Shown piece after piece: positions 1 to 12,081 of a stretch of 64,000 nt of DNA. Location: positions 9,982,001 through 10,046,000 of the forward strand of contig JASJZC010000007.1 in NCBI GenBank assembly GCA_037178855.1, given 5' to 3'. Source of the DNA: Oscheius sp. JU75 (lineage: Eukaryota > Nematoda > Chromadorea > Rhabditida > Rhabditidae). The position numbers and the translations under genes are program-made. The notes under the pieces are model-generated. The model was not told where the DNA came from. It worked only from the letters and a program-made list of their open reading frames with translations, and ran no database searches. Position 1 is the stretch's first letter; each line of letters begins with the position of its first letter.

Positions 1-375
1 CATTGAGACAGTTCCCGCATTTGGAGAACTGTACTGTTTTTGAGGAGGGGAATTGTCAGAAAGGACCCTTTGTGTGGAAAACCAGTATAACTTATACAAC
101 ACAACAAAACTAGGTTCAACAAGAGGGGGGAGGAAGGAGGAGGAGAGAGAGACTACGAAAACTATTTTAGTTCTTGGCGGTCCTCTTATTCTCATACTTT
201 TCTAGCTCACCATCCACTGCATCAGACTGGTCAACTTTCCAGTGGATGAAGGCACTGTGTTCCAATGGCTCGTACCAGGAGGATCTCTGCAGGGTATCGA
301 CATTGGCCGAATTTTCATCACGAGTATATTTCACACTTAAGATATGCGGTTAAGGGGACGGCTCACAGCAAAAGC
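1..375. other. non-coding flank downstream of lipin
   Basis: No convincing gene. A purine-rich tract (GGAGG/GAGAG runs) lies at about 124-152. This is the 3' side of the minus-strand lipin gene and probably holds its 3' UTR; I found no clear AATAAA signal on that strand. Confidence 0.5.
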
Positions 376-3309
376 TTACTTTTTGGCGAGTGGAGGGAAC
401 AGGTAGTCGACGGTGTCACTAGCCATCGAGTTGTAGCTGCTCACGTAGCCGACCGAGTCCGATCGACGGACTTTTCCAGATGGATCGACGATCAGAATCC
501 TGGAGGCAGGAATCTTGACAGCCTTGTAGGATTTAGTGTCCGTTTCACGGTTCCCGAATCCGGCATAGAAGGGAGTAACGACCGGGAACAGCTCCTTCAA
601 ATCATTCAAGGCAGCAATTTTGAATTCTTCCGGGCGACGTTCGATGACTTCCCTGCAAATAGAACTGTAATTGTGGAAAAACAAACGTTTCAAGGCCAAA
701 CTAAACTGGTCGAGACTATACGGGTCATTGAGACGCTATGTATTAAGGTTTGGCTTCTTCCGAGATTGTAGGAGTAAGTTTTTGCTGGACTGTCAAGCAA
801 TACAGGTTAAAATTTGTCAGATTATCAAAAATGTACGGGTCAGAGTTTGGGCTACTCCCGCTAAACAATTCAGGTTGAGATTTGGCCTACTCCTAGAACC
901 GCGTGGTTAAAATCATGACCGTATGCCAAGACTGTATGGGAGAGATTTAATCCGACTGCCGAGACAATGCGGAACAGTTTGGTAGGTTGCCAACACGGTA
1001 TGGATGGGACCTGATGACTGTGGTAGAGAAAAAAGTCTATGTCAAATAGGTAAGTAAGCGTGTGATTGAAGAGAGGATAAACAAAACAAAACTAGTAAGA
1101 CTCACTTTCTGAAGGCCATCAGCACACTACTCGGTGACAAAAGCACAGGCCCGTCCGGTAGCTGTTTACTATCCTGTGCCACACTCCTTAAGTACTGCTT
1201 TGTCGTGTGACTCTGTCCAATGGCTCTCGAGCTGAGGTAGACCATTTTGTAGCCGTTGTTCTTGATCCTTGTGTACAAATCAGCGACTCCACTGTGAGCC
1301 CATTGTCCACCGATGGCAGGAATTACGTGGCCGAGAACGTCACTCTTTGTGATAGTTCCATCAATGTCAGAAATGACAATCTGCTCGTACCATTTGTAGA
1401 GATAGATGTTACAAGTACACCATGTGGTACCCTAAACAGTTTTTGTGAAATAAAAAAATAGATGAAAGTTTACCTGATACATTGTGGTGATACTGAATCG
1501 GCATTCATTAGCTCCATACCTCAATCCGAGAGATTTTAGCCTATCGGATGAAAGACGTAGGGAACGGTAATAGCTGACACCGTCTTGTTCCTCCACAGAT
1601 TCCAGATCTTCTTCTGCCAACGTACTGCTAGCCATTGTGTCATTCGAGGCAGCACTTCCACTGGAACGAAGTCTTTGCTTGGTTCCGGGGAGGTTGACAG
1701 TTTCCTGTGTTGGAGTCTAAAGTAGTTTGTAAGAATTTTAAAAACGATAAAAAGCAAAATGGTATAAAAAGCAGTACCTGATCTTCAATGTGTCGCCCTT
1801 CACCGTGACTGCTTGTCGGAGAATGAGACGCGATCTCGTCATGTGGAGGTGGGCTGGAAGGAGAGGATACACAACGGGAAGCAGTGCCACTGTCAATGCT
1901 CACACTATAAAACCATTCCCTTCAAATCAAACTGCAAAAACTCACGTGCTGGTCTTTCCAAGGTACTTTTCCACTTTGGCCGGGTCCGAAGTCAGCTCGT
2001 CAAGTGAAATTCCTTCTTCTTGCTTTTTTTGAGAGCCTTTTCTCCAAAAGTACGAGTACCAACTGGCACTCGGTTCTGTTGTTGGCGTAGCCTTGACGTT
2101 ATCCTTCGTCTCTGGCAGCTCTCCCCATTTCCAGTCTGTCATCCTTTCATCATGCTGCTCATCATGATGACGGTGTCTGTCAACCTCAGAATCGGACAAG
2201 GCCCCATCAGCAATCATGTCGGCCTCATGAGGATCAAGGTGCGAATGCGATGGCGACGAAACTGTTGACGAGTTCAAAGATGACTCGGTCTCGCTATCGC
2301 TGTCCTAGAAGCAAATGTTACAAAAGTGTCCACCACAGAGATAGCCCTACCTCGACCTTGATATTGATAGGCGCCGTGCGAAGGCTTTTCTTTCTTTTGT
2401 TCAGAGATTTTAGGAGATCATCGTTGACCACATCGTCCAAAGCTTGAGATTTCGAATGGTTCAGCTGACGTTTGTGGGAGTCCCTTAAAGAAAAATTACG
2501 CTTAAGTAGATATAAATCTTACCTGTGAGTGTGGCTGTCATCCCTAGTCCGTCTGCTGCTCTCCGTATAGTTATACCCGTTAAGAATACATCTGAGATCC
2601 GGAAGGGAGCGGTTTCGGCGATCACTGAAGATTGAGGAGGCAAATGGGACACTCTGCTTATGTACAGCTTGCAAGGATTGCCTGAATTGTATTTTTAACA
2701 GAAATTTGAGGTATCCTACTCTTCCCCGCTCTCCTCCCTCCTATTATAGTCATGTGACCCTCTGCGTTGAACTGTTGACTGTTTTCTCTGATTCTCTTCC
2801 AGTTTCTTTGCACTTTCCGCCAAAACCTAAGAAACAATGAGATTAAATCACAAATTTCAACTAACATCAGCCGTATCTGGGACTTTTGGCGATTGTTTTG
2901 GTGAATCGTGTCCGTCGTCGTGTATCGGGGAAGTTATTAGAAAATCCGGGACATGGCCGTCGGTAGCCTCAACGAAATAGGCGACTCCCGAATCTCCTAG
3001 TTTCATTTTAAGGTCCGTTTCCACACCGTTGACGTCCATTTCAACATACTAAAAGCAGAACATGGAAAAAATATTTTATAAGGATTACCTTGTCGTTAGG
3101 ATTCCAAACACCCGTTTTTCCGAAACGAACATGGAATGGGGTTGACTTGTATTCTCCATTCGGCTGTTCAACAACAATAACATCGATAGCTCCTAAATCA
3201 TATGGTTAGAAATTGTGGAAAGGAGATTGAAAGTACCTGATAATGTGGCGGGATTTATGGCTGTATAAAATGCTTTAGCTCTACGCACTATACTGTAGGC
3301 ATAGTCCAT
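376..3309 (-). CDS. LPIN: lipin, phosphatidate phosphatase
   Basis: Mg-dependent phosphatidate phosphatase that makes diacylglycerol at the ER; lipins can also act in the nucleus as co-regulators. Exons (minus, 5' to 3'): 3237-3309, 3089-3192, 2866-3048, 2720-2826, 2523-2681, 2351-2483, 1946-2304, 1778-1904, 1474-1716, 1106-1431, 376-652; all phases agree, giving about 696 residues. The N-lip domain starts [14 protein letters not shown] and continues through INPATLSG. The middle is acidic and Ser/His-rich, followed by WKWGELP. The C-lip domain has [15 protein letters not shown], the catalytic DxDxT motif as DIDGT near residue 518, then SSRAIGQS and LLSPSS. The co-activator LxxIL site of lipins reads LGHVI here. 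The 453-nt intron 653-1105 carries diverged repeats. Length is within the usual metazoan range; identity is secure, exact ends of a few exons less so. Confidence 0.95.
700..1015. repeat. diverged tandem-like repeat in lipin intron
   Basis: Successive degenerate copies of a unit with a TACGGGT core followed by TTTGG..CTACTCC. Clear units are around 722-760, 830-870 and 870-900, with looser ones to 1010 carrying GACTGCCGAGAC. The same unit recurs elsewhere in the window (see 15773, 27875, 27941, 63069). Confidence 0.55.
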
Positions 3310-5949
3310 CCTCTTTCAACATCAAGGGGTCCGTAAAACTGACTGAAATTCTAGAATGTATCGCGTCAAGAGAAAGAAAAGACGGAGAGTGAACAATACC
3401 AGAGTCATGCCTTCGATTGGAAGCAGAAAACATGGGGGAAGGAAACAAACAACCACTCTACCCAACATGGCGATGGCCGAAAATGACCAGCCCGAGATAA
3501 AGGGCGCACCTTGGTGTTTCCGATAACAAAGGTCGCGGACAGCTGGACAAAGTCCGCCCGTTGCAGGCTGGGCTGAGCACTCGTACAAAGTATCAGAGAG
3601 TGTGTTGCCCCAGGAGGCGAGGGTGGTCCGATCGGCCCAGAAAAATGTTGGAGGAAGGGGATCTTGAGGGGATCAATGGCGGGAAAATCAGACACACATG
3701 TCCGGAGAGCACAATCTCGCAGCAGTTTCGAATTATTGGCTCTGAGTCAGAGAGCGTAGGATGAGTGTGGGAGGCTACTAGAGATGTGGTTTCAAAAGTA
3801 TAAACACTCAAACGTGAAAACCGTGGAAATACAGAAAAATCTACTGGATAACCCCTGAAATAAGAAGTCCACCAAAAAGCGTCTGAAATGCGCCTGTTTG
3901 TTCCAATTTTTGGCTAATTTCATGTTCCAGGAGGTTATTTTAGACGCTGTATTCAGTAAAAAAAACTTAGAAAGTCGAAAAATGCTTGTAAGGAACCCAT
4001 TTGACAAAAATTTCAATGAAGCCTTTTCAAATCAAATATCCCACGGTTCTATACGTGAAAACACAAATTTGTGATTGTAACATCCTAAAAAAAAGCTCCA
4101 CAAATTTGGAAAATAAAGTCTGGGATTGATTAAGAAGGCATTAAGACTCGAACCGTGGGCTAAGAAACCATTTTAGATACAGCGAGGAAAAGCGATGATT
4201 TTCGAGGGTTTTGTACTTGTAATGGCATGAAATTATTAGAAAAAAGATGTTCGAAAGGATTAAAAGGAAACTATAGTGACCAGCGAACAATTATGCCGAC
4301 CTAACAGCTGACGACCTTGCGGTAAAGTGCTGTGTGTCCACCCGGCGGGTCAAGAGTCCACAATGCGCCAGGTCTGTCGAATTGACACAGCGAGCGTGTC
4401 CCTCCCTAGCAGACTGAATGAACGTCTAGGAGGAAATGCCAAAACTATACACGAGACGGACCTCACGTGGGACCGTCCCGCCCCCCTCGTGAGAGCGTAG
4501 CTACGTCGACTGCTGGCACATGGCGTGATTCGAGATAGATCGGAACCAGTTGCTGCTGCTTTTGCAAATGATGTCCAACAAGGACGAGCAATGGCTCCTA
4601 ATCGCAGCAACGCATCGGGCATAAGCCCAAGTCCTGGTGATACAAGAACCGGAAGCATAAACCTCCCCCAACCATGCTATGATTGATTGGTGCTGAGACT
4701 TTTGTCGTGGAAATGGATCAGGCCATTATCTATGATTGGTTTCAGGTTCAACAACTGCCTGATAGTGACTAATTGAAAGTTTGAACAAGGGTCTAGCGTG
4801 TGGTGTGATAGCGAAAGCTGAAAAAGTGGAGTGATTGGCTGTAAAATGCTACGAATGTGAAGTTTTTTTTATAAAGTGCAAGTGTGTCCTGATCTAAAGA
4901 TAAGCTACTTCGTTTAAATTTGGATTGTCTTGAAGAAAAATATTGATTAAAAGTTTGATTAGGGTTTACCAAGTTCAAATTGTCTAGAAAGTACGGGTGC
5001 GAACGATATTTACGGATCTGCCCTCACATAATAATAACCTAACCGGTTCCTTCAAAAAGTACTCTGTTCCCACACACGATTGACAACAGAAAAACAGGGC
5101 AGACTTTGGACTCTTGGTTGTTTAGAAGCATAAAGCTATGATCCAGACACTAACAGGGAAAAGTGACAGCCAGAGTCAATATCACGTTTCGCGGCCTTTG
5201 ACCACTTGCCCGAAGAACGTCCAAGGTGGCGCCATCCAATCCACAACATCCTATTTTTCGAAGAAGGGGATGATACTACAGAACTTGTACTAACAGTTCC
5301 TTGTTCCCCACTTTTCCTCCGGAGATCGCGCCGTTCGTTGGTCATGACGTTGTCGAGCCACTCTCGCCTGTTATCAGGCACACACGAAAAAGTAGGACCA
5401 CGTGACCGCGACGAAAATCTTTGTGATATGATTTCTGACTATAGCAAACATGGGGGATGGACGATAATGTCGTGATTTCTCGTATGGTCTGACATTGGCA
5501 TGACGCTAGTCCTGCGCCGAAAAGCGAGTGAAGCGGAAAGGCTCTTTTTTAGAACATGTGAGCGATTGGGTTTAATCTGTTTGGACGAGGCTCAAAATTT
5601 GAAAAAGTACTGAAGGGATCAGTGGTAACGTATGATTGAAACGTGCCATTTTTTGGACCAAAATCGATGCGTACCCCTTAAAACTCGCGCAGAACTAATG
5701 GGTGTCGGGGTTTTCTAGACACCGCAGCCGCTCATCGAACGCAGTCTTTCCTCGGAAGGCACCCCTTGGTGCCATCTGCCGCCACAAAGCACAGACTTCT
5801 AAACTAGATCCAGTTATAATCTGGAACAGCTGACTCTCTCGCGTTTGATAATGACTTGGGAAGGGGTTAACACAAGAAACCGTTTTTTCCCCCAAGAACA
5901 GACCGCCGGAATGGCTGTAAAGTATACCTGGCCGTTTTCGCAGTAATGG
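3310..5949. other. intergenic region upstream of lipin
   Basis: Expected to hold the lipin promoter and 5' UTR. No strong gene. A minus-strand open frame at 5136-5381 (81 codons, Ser/Arg-rich, starting MPDNRREWLDN) has protein-like composition but no splice partner or known motif. An isolated TACGGGTG repeat core lies near 4993. Confidence 0.4.
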
Positions 5950-6247
5950 TCACACGAACAGGGAGAGGCTTTCGGGTAAAAACCATCCTGTGTAATGGCC
6001 TCTTCCGTCGTTTTTCTCAGTTTGAAAACAGAGAGGGACATAGAGTGAAGAGGCGATCAAGGGGTGAACTCACCCCTTCGGGGCGGTCAAAAACTGGATT
6101 AAAAGTCTCTCTTTCATTGAGGTTAATATCCGGTTCTTCAATTGCTTTCACCCACTGGTCGCAGCAAAAATTCTGCCGTATTTTCTGCTCTAGCAAAAAG
6201 ACTTGTGGACTCAGCTGAGTTGCGGTCGAAAAAATGAATTGGGTCAT
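5950..6247 (-). CDS. possible small two-exon protein
   Basis: Exons 6074-6247 and 5950-6015. The first opens with MTQFIFSTATQL, contains a CCDQW cluster and ends at a strong GTGAGT donor in phase 0. The second begins after an AACTGAG acceptor and stops at TGA, giving 79 residues. Another reading of the second exon is open in a different frame and holds a CSCDHYC motif, so the model is ambiguous. No family recognised. Confidence 0.3.
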
Positions 6248-7756
6248 GTGAGCAGGGACTCGTCTGGTCGTATTAGCAACACATGATGAATAAATTTCGA
6301 AACTTTCTCCCAAAAATGAGAGAGAGAGGTTTGAGAGAATCGATGATGGTCTGGGAAGAGAGAGAAAGACGGCCAAATGTGGACTGTTTGTCTCTCTCAC
6401 TGCCCCGGTCCAGCGTTTGCTTGTCCTCACACAGCCCCCCGTGCCATCGGGTTGAACGGTAATCTCAACACAAACAGGATGGACAGCTTATAGACAAAAA
6501 GTCTGTCAGGGAAAAAATTGAAAAGAAACCTCTCGAAACGAAGCAATTAGAATGTTGTGCTGTTGACATAGTGAACGCTGGCCAGCAGGGGGTGAAAACA
6601 ACTTGATCAAAACAAAAAGTGCATGTGGAGTAAGTCGATGTTTTGAAACCTTCGCCAGCGGGAAAATTTCTGCTGTCTAGACAATATTTAGCCCTTGAAA
6701 TCCGCATAAGCGGGGTGTTATGCCATAACAGACTAGCCTACAGCACGGGTGAATCTTCCAAGGTTTACAGATCATTTGTCTGGCTGTCGAGACTTTACTG
6801 GTGAGAAAGCTTTAACTGACTTGTTTGTATGAGTGAAGAATTGTATAGCTTCCAGGAGTAAAAGACGAATTTTCTGAGATTTTAAGATTGAACTTGACTC
6901 GACTGCCAAGACTACGGATTTCATTACTTTCAAGACATTACAGGATTGTCAAGTTTTCTAGACGTTACGAGTGAGAACTTGCCTAGTTACAACGTCTAAG
7001 TTCAAGAATCCATATCATTCATTGTCTATTTCAATCTTAAACGCAATTCCGGTTGTATAGCAGCCAGCAACCATGTTACCCATTACACCTGAGATCAAAC
7101 ACTATTCGGTCACACAACGTCTAGGCGTCTTTGCACTCTCCCCCACGCTTGTTCTCTCTAGGGTTTTTTCAGCTGGTCTGCGCTTCTCAGCCTCGTGGCT
7201 GTCTGGCCCTGTTCCAACCGTCCCCACGTGAGGGGAATTCCCCTTTTTACACACAAAGCTGCCGCTCGATGGGATGAGATGGCACGATAGGTTCAGAGGG
7301 AACAAGGCTAACTGGTTAGCGAGTAATCTATCAGCAATGGCGTATCAGCAGGGAGAAGGTTACTGCAGTAGGTAGAAGCTAGGAGAAAAATAGATGAACG
7401 ATACTGACAGCGGGAAAATGGTTCCTAGACTGGAAAAGGGGACTTTTGGGGCAAAAGAAGAAGCAACTTATAAGGTTTATAAACTTTTTAAGATGCACGG
7501 TTCTCAAAACTGCCGTTCCAACTCTCTGAAACTGGTTTTGGCTGTCCAGCACGAATTACATGGAGCCATTTGAGGTCGGCACCGTTCAAGGGCAAATTCC
7601 ATGCTAAGCGAAACCTTGGGAGATTGTGGAATAGATTTGCCCAGGTGTTACACATATATCCTGTCAAAATACGTGGAATCTCAAGATGAGAGCATTTTTA
7701 TTCAATGGTTAAGATCCAAGGTGTTGCACATAGGGATACCACAATAGATCATGTTC
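6248..7756. other. intergenic, no gene seen
   Basis: No coding structure with consistent splice sites. A 67-codon minus frame at 7102-7305 is the longest candidate and is unsupported. Short repeat fragments of the GACTGCC/TACGG family occur near 6900-6985. Confidence 0.4.
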
Positions 7757-8005
7757 TCATATTGCAGCGCGTGCTGTTGTGCAACATTTTGCAACATGGA
7801 CTTCAAGCAGTCGAGTTTCCGAACATCCGAACGTGACGTCGTACTTTTTCAATTCCTTCACCACCTTCTCGTTATAGCAGGGCGCCAGACATTCGGCTGT
7901 CTTGTGTTTCAGACCATGGCTATTCCGAACATCTAGAGAAAAGTTCGGCAGTAAAATTATGAAAAGGCTAGTTACCAGACCAGCAATCCTGACCATTGAC
8001 AGCAA
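7757..8005 (-). CDS. small secreted Cys-containing protein, hypothetical
   Basis: Single open frame of 82 codons. It starts MLSMVRIAGLVTSLF, a basic n-region followed by a hydrophobic stretch ending LLPNFSLD, which looks like a signal peptide (start may be Met4). The mature part is short and Lys-rich with five cysteines (ECLAPC, FGCS, AKCCT). It could be complete or one exon of a longer gene. No family recognised. Confidence 0.4.
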   Translation of the reverse strand: MLSMVRIAGLVTSLFIILLPNFSLDVRNSHGLKHKTAECLAPCYNEKVVKELKKYDVTFGCSETRLLEVHVAKCCTTARAAI

Positions 8006-8159
8006 GACAGAGGACGAGAAGAAAAAAGAGAAAGCATTTCATTTCAATGAAAGAGCTGGATGTTTTGCTTGGCATTTTTTAGGAGAAAAGCAGACGCGGC
8101 ATACTAACGAGGCCCAAAATGAGTTGTCTCGATAAAAAGTAGCAATTCTTGATTGATCT

Positions 8160-9126
8160 TCATCCAATTGCAGAATCTTGTTTTGGCAGGGATGGGAGTG
8201 AACCGGCCCATCTCGAGCCCAGGTCATGGAAAAAGATCAGTTTAGTGCATGATCGACCCTTTCTCATCTAGTTGAGTTTTTATCTGACCAGGTCAGTGCT
8301 TTTAAATTTCGGTCTAATAGGGAGGTCTTACATGAACTGTGGCTGTTCGGGAGCTTGACCTGTTCCAAAGGCTAGTATTGGCATCCTAGTAAGACAAACC
8401 ATGTTTAGAGTTTATTGGCAGCCTAATTTCAAATTCAAGCACCAAAGTGAGTCTTTGCGCCAGATTAATGATCCTTAGCCATTCTAATCCACCTATCCTT
8501 CTGTTTCCCCCAGTATCAGAAAGGAGCGTAGCTAATATTTTTTTTACTAATAACAGACAATAATCTGACGGGTAATATGGAAGATTTAAGACTGGCTGTA
8601 CAACTAGAGCTGGACAGAGTGAGGGTGGACAGAGTCTTTTGGGACTACGGCAGGACAAGTCATACATGAATCTTGGATCTTGGATCTTGGGGGAGTCAAG
8701 GGACATACCTTCACTGTCGTATCCATGTAGTTGGACATTGTCCTGCTTTCGTCCTCCCGTTGGAGGTCGGGAACCCTTACTTGGTATGGTGGACTGGCTT
8801 CAATAGTCGTTTGAACATCTGATACAAGTAGCAAGTTGGTTGGTTTTGTAAGTTTCCAATTCATTGTTCTTCTGTAACTGTCCCTCGATACTTCAAAACT
8901 CCTGAGTTCTTCATAGCCCATCTGCTGTAAATGCATTCAGCTGTCACAACGGCAGCATTTTCCAGTTGAAGACTCTTCTTCCCGTTTTGCATCTCTCATT
9001 TCGGAGGGGACAGCTCACATTTCCTTCATCCTGCAGGACTGTTTCTCTTCCAAGAAAAGTTGCACGAATCCTCTCAATTGGAATCCCGTACGCGGTGAGA
9101 GGGAGACTCATTTTTCCAGCAATCAT
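8160..9126 (-). CDS. hypothetical four-exon protein
   Basis: Exons 9019-9126, 8709-8921, 8332-8385 and 8160-8267, all joining in phase 0 with acceptable GT/AG sites, about 160 residues. It starts MIAGKMSLPLTAYGI (Met6 is an alternative). The second exon, MGYEELRSFEVSRDSY onward, has the best coding character. The third is Ser/Arg-rich. The 323-nt intron 8386-8708 contains a triplicated GATCCAA/TTGGATC motif and GACAG units. No domain recognised. Confidence is best for exon 2 and weakest for the last exon. Confidence 0.45.
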
Positions 9127-10146
9127 GGAGACCGCAAAAAATCCCCCGGGGGATGACTCCCTCTCAAGGTGTCGATTCTTCTCATATCTCGTTCTTTCTT
9201 TGTTTTATTCCGAACATTTGATCTCTCTTTTGCAAGCTTCAAACTCTTTTCCAATGTCAGTATATCACTCTGGTATAGAGCCACAACTCCTTCAGATCAG
9301 CCTAGACGATAAGAGCCGGGGAGACAACTAGATTTTTTGGTCTCACTAGTTTACCCCAGCGTAATCAAGACTCCTCCGTCTCATGCACAATTAGGCAAGA
9401 AATAGCATTATCATGCAGCGATGCACATCATTTCAATAAGGAACTAGTCTGCTAACCTACGTTTTCTCACACGGCTACGGCGTCTTTAGGCCCAAGTTGT
9501 AGTTTTCATAGTCACCAATTTGAATTCAGTCCTATTCCTCAGTTTTGGGTTTCAACTAGCTCTTCTCATATTATGTCGTCTCTTTGGCGGTAAACTGATA
9601 TGCCACACCAGGAGCAAAATTTTTATTCTGACTACACAAAAAAATTAACTAAAAACATTGGCAAGTAGTGTACGCATAAGAGGAGCCAGCGTGTGTCAAT
9701 GGCTTAGAGTGGTGGATTTAGAAGAAATAGGCTCAGGGTTCGAGTCCCCAAAATAAATCCTTTTCCGTAGGAACAAGTACTTAGGATGCCTCATTTCTGC
9801 AAAACTGTACGTACGACTCTCCCCAGCGGGCGTATCCTTAGTAATGCGAATATTCGAAAGCGACTGAATTTTCAAAAGCGATATTACATATTACCGCTAG
9901 CCTTGATACTCTTAATACTACGTAATCACCTTCACAGAAAGGTAGACAAAGAACAACCAAAAAGCAGACATATCCCAAAAGAAGAGCCTTTTTTGATGTG
10001 TTCCAGATAAGAGAGACGCACATTCACAGCTAACATGGATTTTCCCGTGCGCTAAAGGAGCAGCGTCTGTGATCAGTGTTCACTCTTCTTTGCCCACTCA
10101 TTCGTGCTCAGGAGTCTTCCTGTGACATAACAGCACTAACACAAAC
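9127..10146. other. intergenic with a tRNA-like fragment
   Basis: No convincing coding exons. It contains the tRNA-like sequence at 9694-9765. The plus frame over 8966-9331 is the antisense shadow of the exons in the minus gene. Confidence 0.4.
9694..9765 (+). repeat. tRNA-like / SINE-like fragment
   Basis: An A-box-like TGGCTTAGAGTGG is followed about 35 nt later by a near-perfect B box, GGTTCGAGTCC. No complete cloverleaf can be drawn, so it is more likely a tRNA-derived repeat or pseudogene than a working tRNA. Confidence 0.5.
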
Positions 10147-10753
10147 ATGTCTTCCGGAAGTCTGCTTCTGAAAAACGAGCCCAAAAACTTAGTTTATAGC
10201 AAAGTCGGAACCATTGAACGGCTCCCAGGTGTTAACGTCGTAAACTCTTTCCCTCCCAACATGACAGACCATGGACTCCCTTTTCTTTCTTAGCCTCTTA
10301 ACAATGTTTGAATCCACCCACGGGGCGGTATCCAGAGGGGATTAGGAGACCCAATTCTTGTCCTTGATTGCCTAAGCGCACCTAATTTTTTGGTAGTACT
10401 ACACCCACTTAAGCTGTTCCAGGCCCGCTCCCAGACCAACAGCTGTTTTGTTTTTACCTCCATGACCTCTCCGAGCTCTACTCGCGAGTTATCTTACCCG
10501 AGAACTCAGCTTCTTTCCTAGAAAGCACAATACTGTACGATTTGAACGGACACCGCGAATCACTGTACATCATCTTTGGAATTCTTTGTCTGGTATTCTG
10601 GCTACTTTTCAACCTCTACGCTGTCAGGTAATGTGGTTTTTGGGCTGAACATAATCTTCTTTCAGGGATTATTTTTGCCCAGTGTTTTTCAACGACATTT
10701 ACAGTCGACAAAAACGTTTAGACTCGATGCGGGATGAGTTTTTCAAGAAGTGA
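10147..10753 (+). CDS. small single-pass membrane protein, hypothetical
   Basis: Exons 10147-10239, 10336-10392, 10443-10627 and 10666-10753, phases consistent, about 140 residues. It starts MSSGSLLLKNEPKNL. One strong transmembrane segment, YIIFGILCLVFWLLFNLYAV, sits in exon 3, followed by a short charged tail ending DEFFKK. Introns are 96, 50 and 38 nt. The stop TGA lies inside a possible GTGAGT donor, so the gene could continue, although a tRNA-like repeat follows at once. No family recognised. Confidence 0.55.
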
Positions 10754-10792
10754 GTCAGGTTTCACTATAGACAGCCCTTTCGGAAACTTGAA

Positions 10793-10866
10793 AAACACGA
10801 CGGGGATCGAATGCGCGTGGCTAAAATATATAGCCCATCGCGCTAACCGTTGAGCCATGTACGAGA
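10793..10866 (-). repeat. tRNA-like / SINE-like fragment
   Basis: Read on the minus strand: A-box-like TGGCTCAACGG, then GGTTAGCGCGATGGG, then a B-box-like CATTCGATCC. It resembles the copy at 35610-35705 in the GGTTAG.GC..TGG segment, suggesting one tRNA-derived family. Confidence 0.55.
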
Positions 10867-12081
10867 TTCATAATAGACGTACAATATAAATAACATGAAT
10901 GACAGTGTGTTTGGTGTATTATACCACTTTTTAGAACCAGGCTCTCATCAGTCCTGCTCCAGGCTGCTAGCGAAGGCTCCACCATAGACGACCTCAGCAT
11001 ATTCATCGTTTAACAGACGGGTTCAGAATTACTTGTACCATATATATCGTGAGCATTATATAAGACTTCCTTACCATAAAGTGTCGATTTGAAACCAAAA
11101 GCCAGGCCTGTGCAGAGAGATCGGCCACTGACTGGCTAAAAAAGTGACAAGTTCACGTCGATGCACGAGTGACAGATTGGCAGAAACGGAAGTTAAATTT
11201 TCACAAAGTTCACAGAGGTGGCAGATCTTTGAAATTTATCAATACCACACTGTGAACGCTGACTGTGGTATAGAAGAAACGAATACCAGAAGCGAAATAG
11301 AACGAAAGAGAATTGTCAGAATCGTTAGCAAGATTACATTCAACCGCCGATGCTGAACGGATGAGACATCGGTGGGAATATATAAGATTCCTTGTTGCAT
11401 CGCATATCATTGGGCTGTGCATCCAAAGGTTTGATTGATTATCTTACGATCCACAGTTTCTAAGACGTGCGCAAAGCACTTCTTAGTGGCACACTCTGAG
11501 TCATTGATTTATTAGTAGACTGGATCCGCATGTTGTTCGTCTTTAAAAACTGTTATGGTTCTTTGAGTGTCTACGTGCCCATGTAGCAAATCAAAGCTAC
11601 TGCGTATGGAAGGAAAAGAAGCAAATTCAAGAATACTTTCATGCGGGAGACTGTGACGAACTGTTGATACAGACCTTTTATTAAAACGCGAACAAAACGT
11701 GGAGCAACAAACGGACTGCCAAAAAGATAGAGTTGAAAAAAAACCAGAGGGACGGCTTTTGAACATATACTATTTAAGTCATTGTAAGCATTTTGGACTT
11801 CTTGTTGTTTGCAGCTGTGTCAGAATACTCAGCGTTTCTCAGTTCGAATTGAAAACTTTAGTGACCGAAGCGGTAATGGCCAAAACATTTTGGTATGAAA
11901 TTTTGACATGAACCGGCTGAGTCTAGAGACGCTTTGTCCGTAACTACTCAGCTGTTGCTGCAGCTAATACATTCTATTAGAGAAGAGCCATGTCAGTGTG
12001 TGGTAACAGTGTGTGGTCTCGTTCGCAGCAGTCAACTTTTTTTCATATAATCCAATAAAGTTTACTGTGATGACCAAAGCT
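10867..12081. other. intergenic, no gene seen
   Basis: Short open frames on both strands lack splice partners or motifs. I see no repeat or RNA gene here. Confidence 0.4.

Noticed and set aside
4350-4658. 102-codon minus frame in GC-rich sequence
   Set aside because: No splice sites, motif or protein-like composition; sits in the lipin upstream region.
8966-9331. 121-codon plus frame
   Set aside because: Antisense shadow of the better-supported minus gene at 8160-9126.
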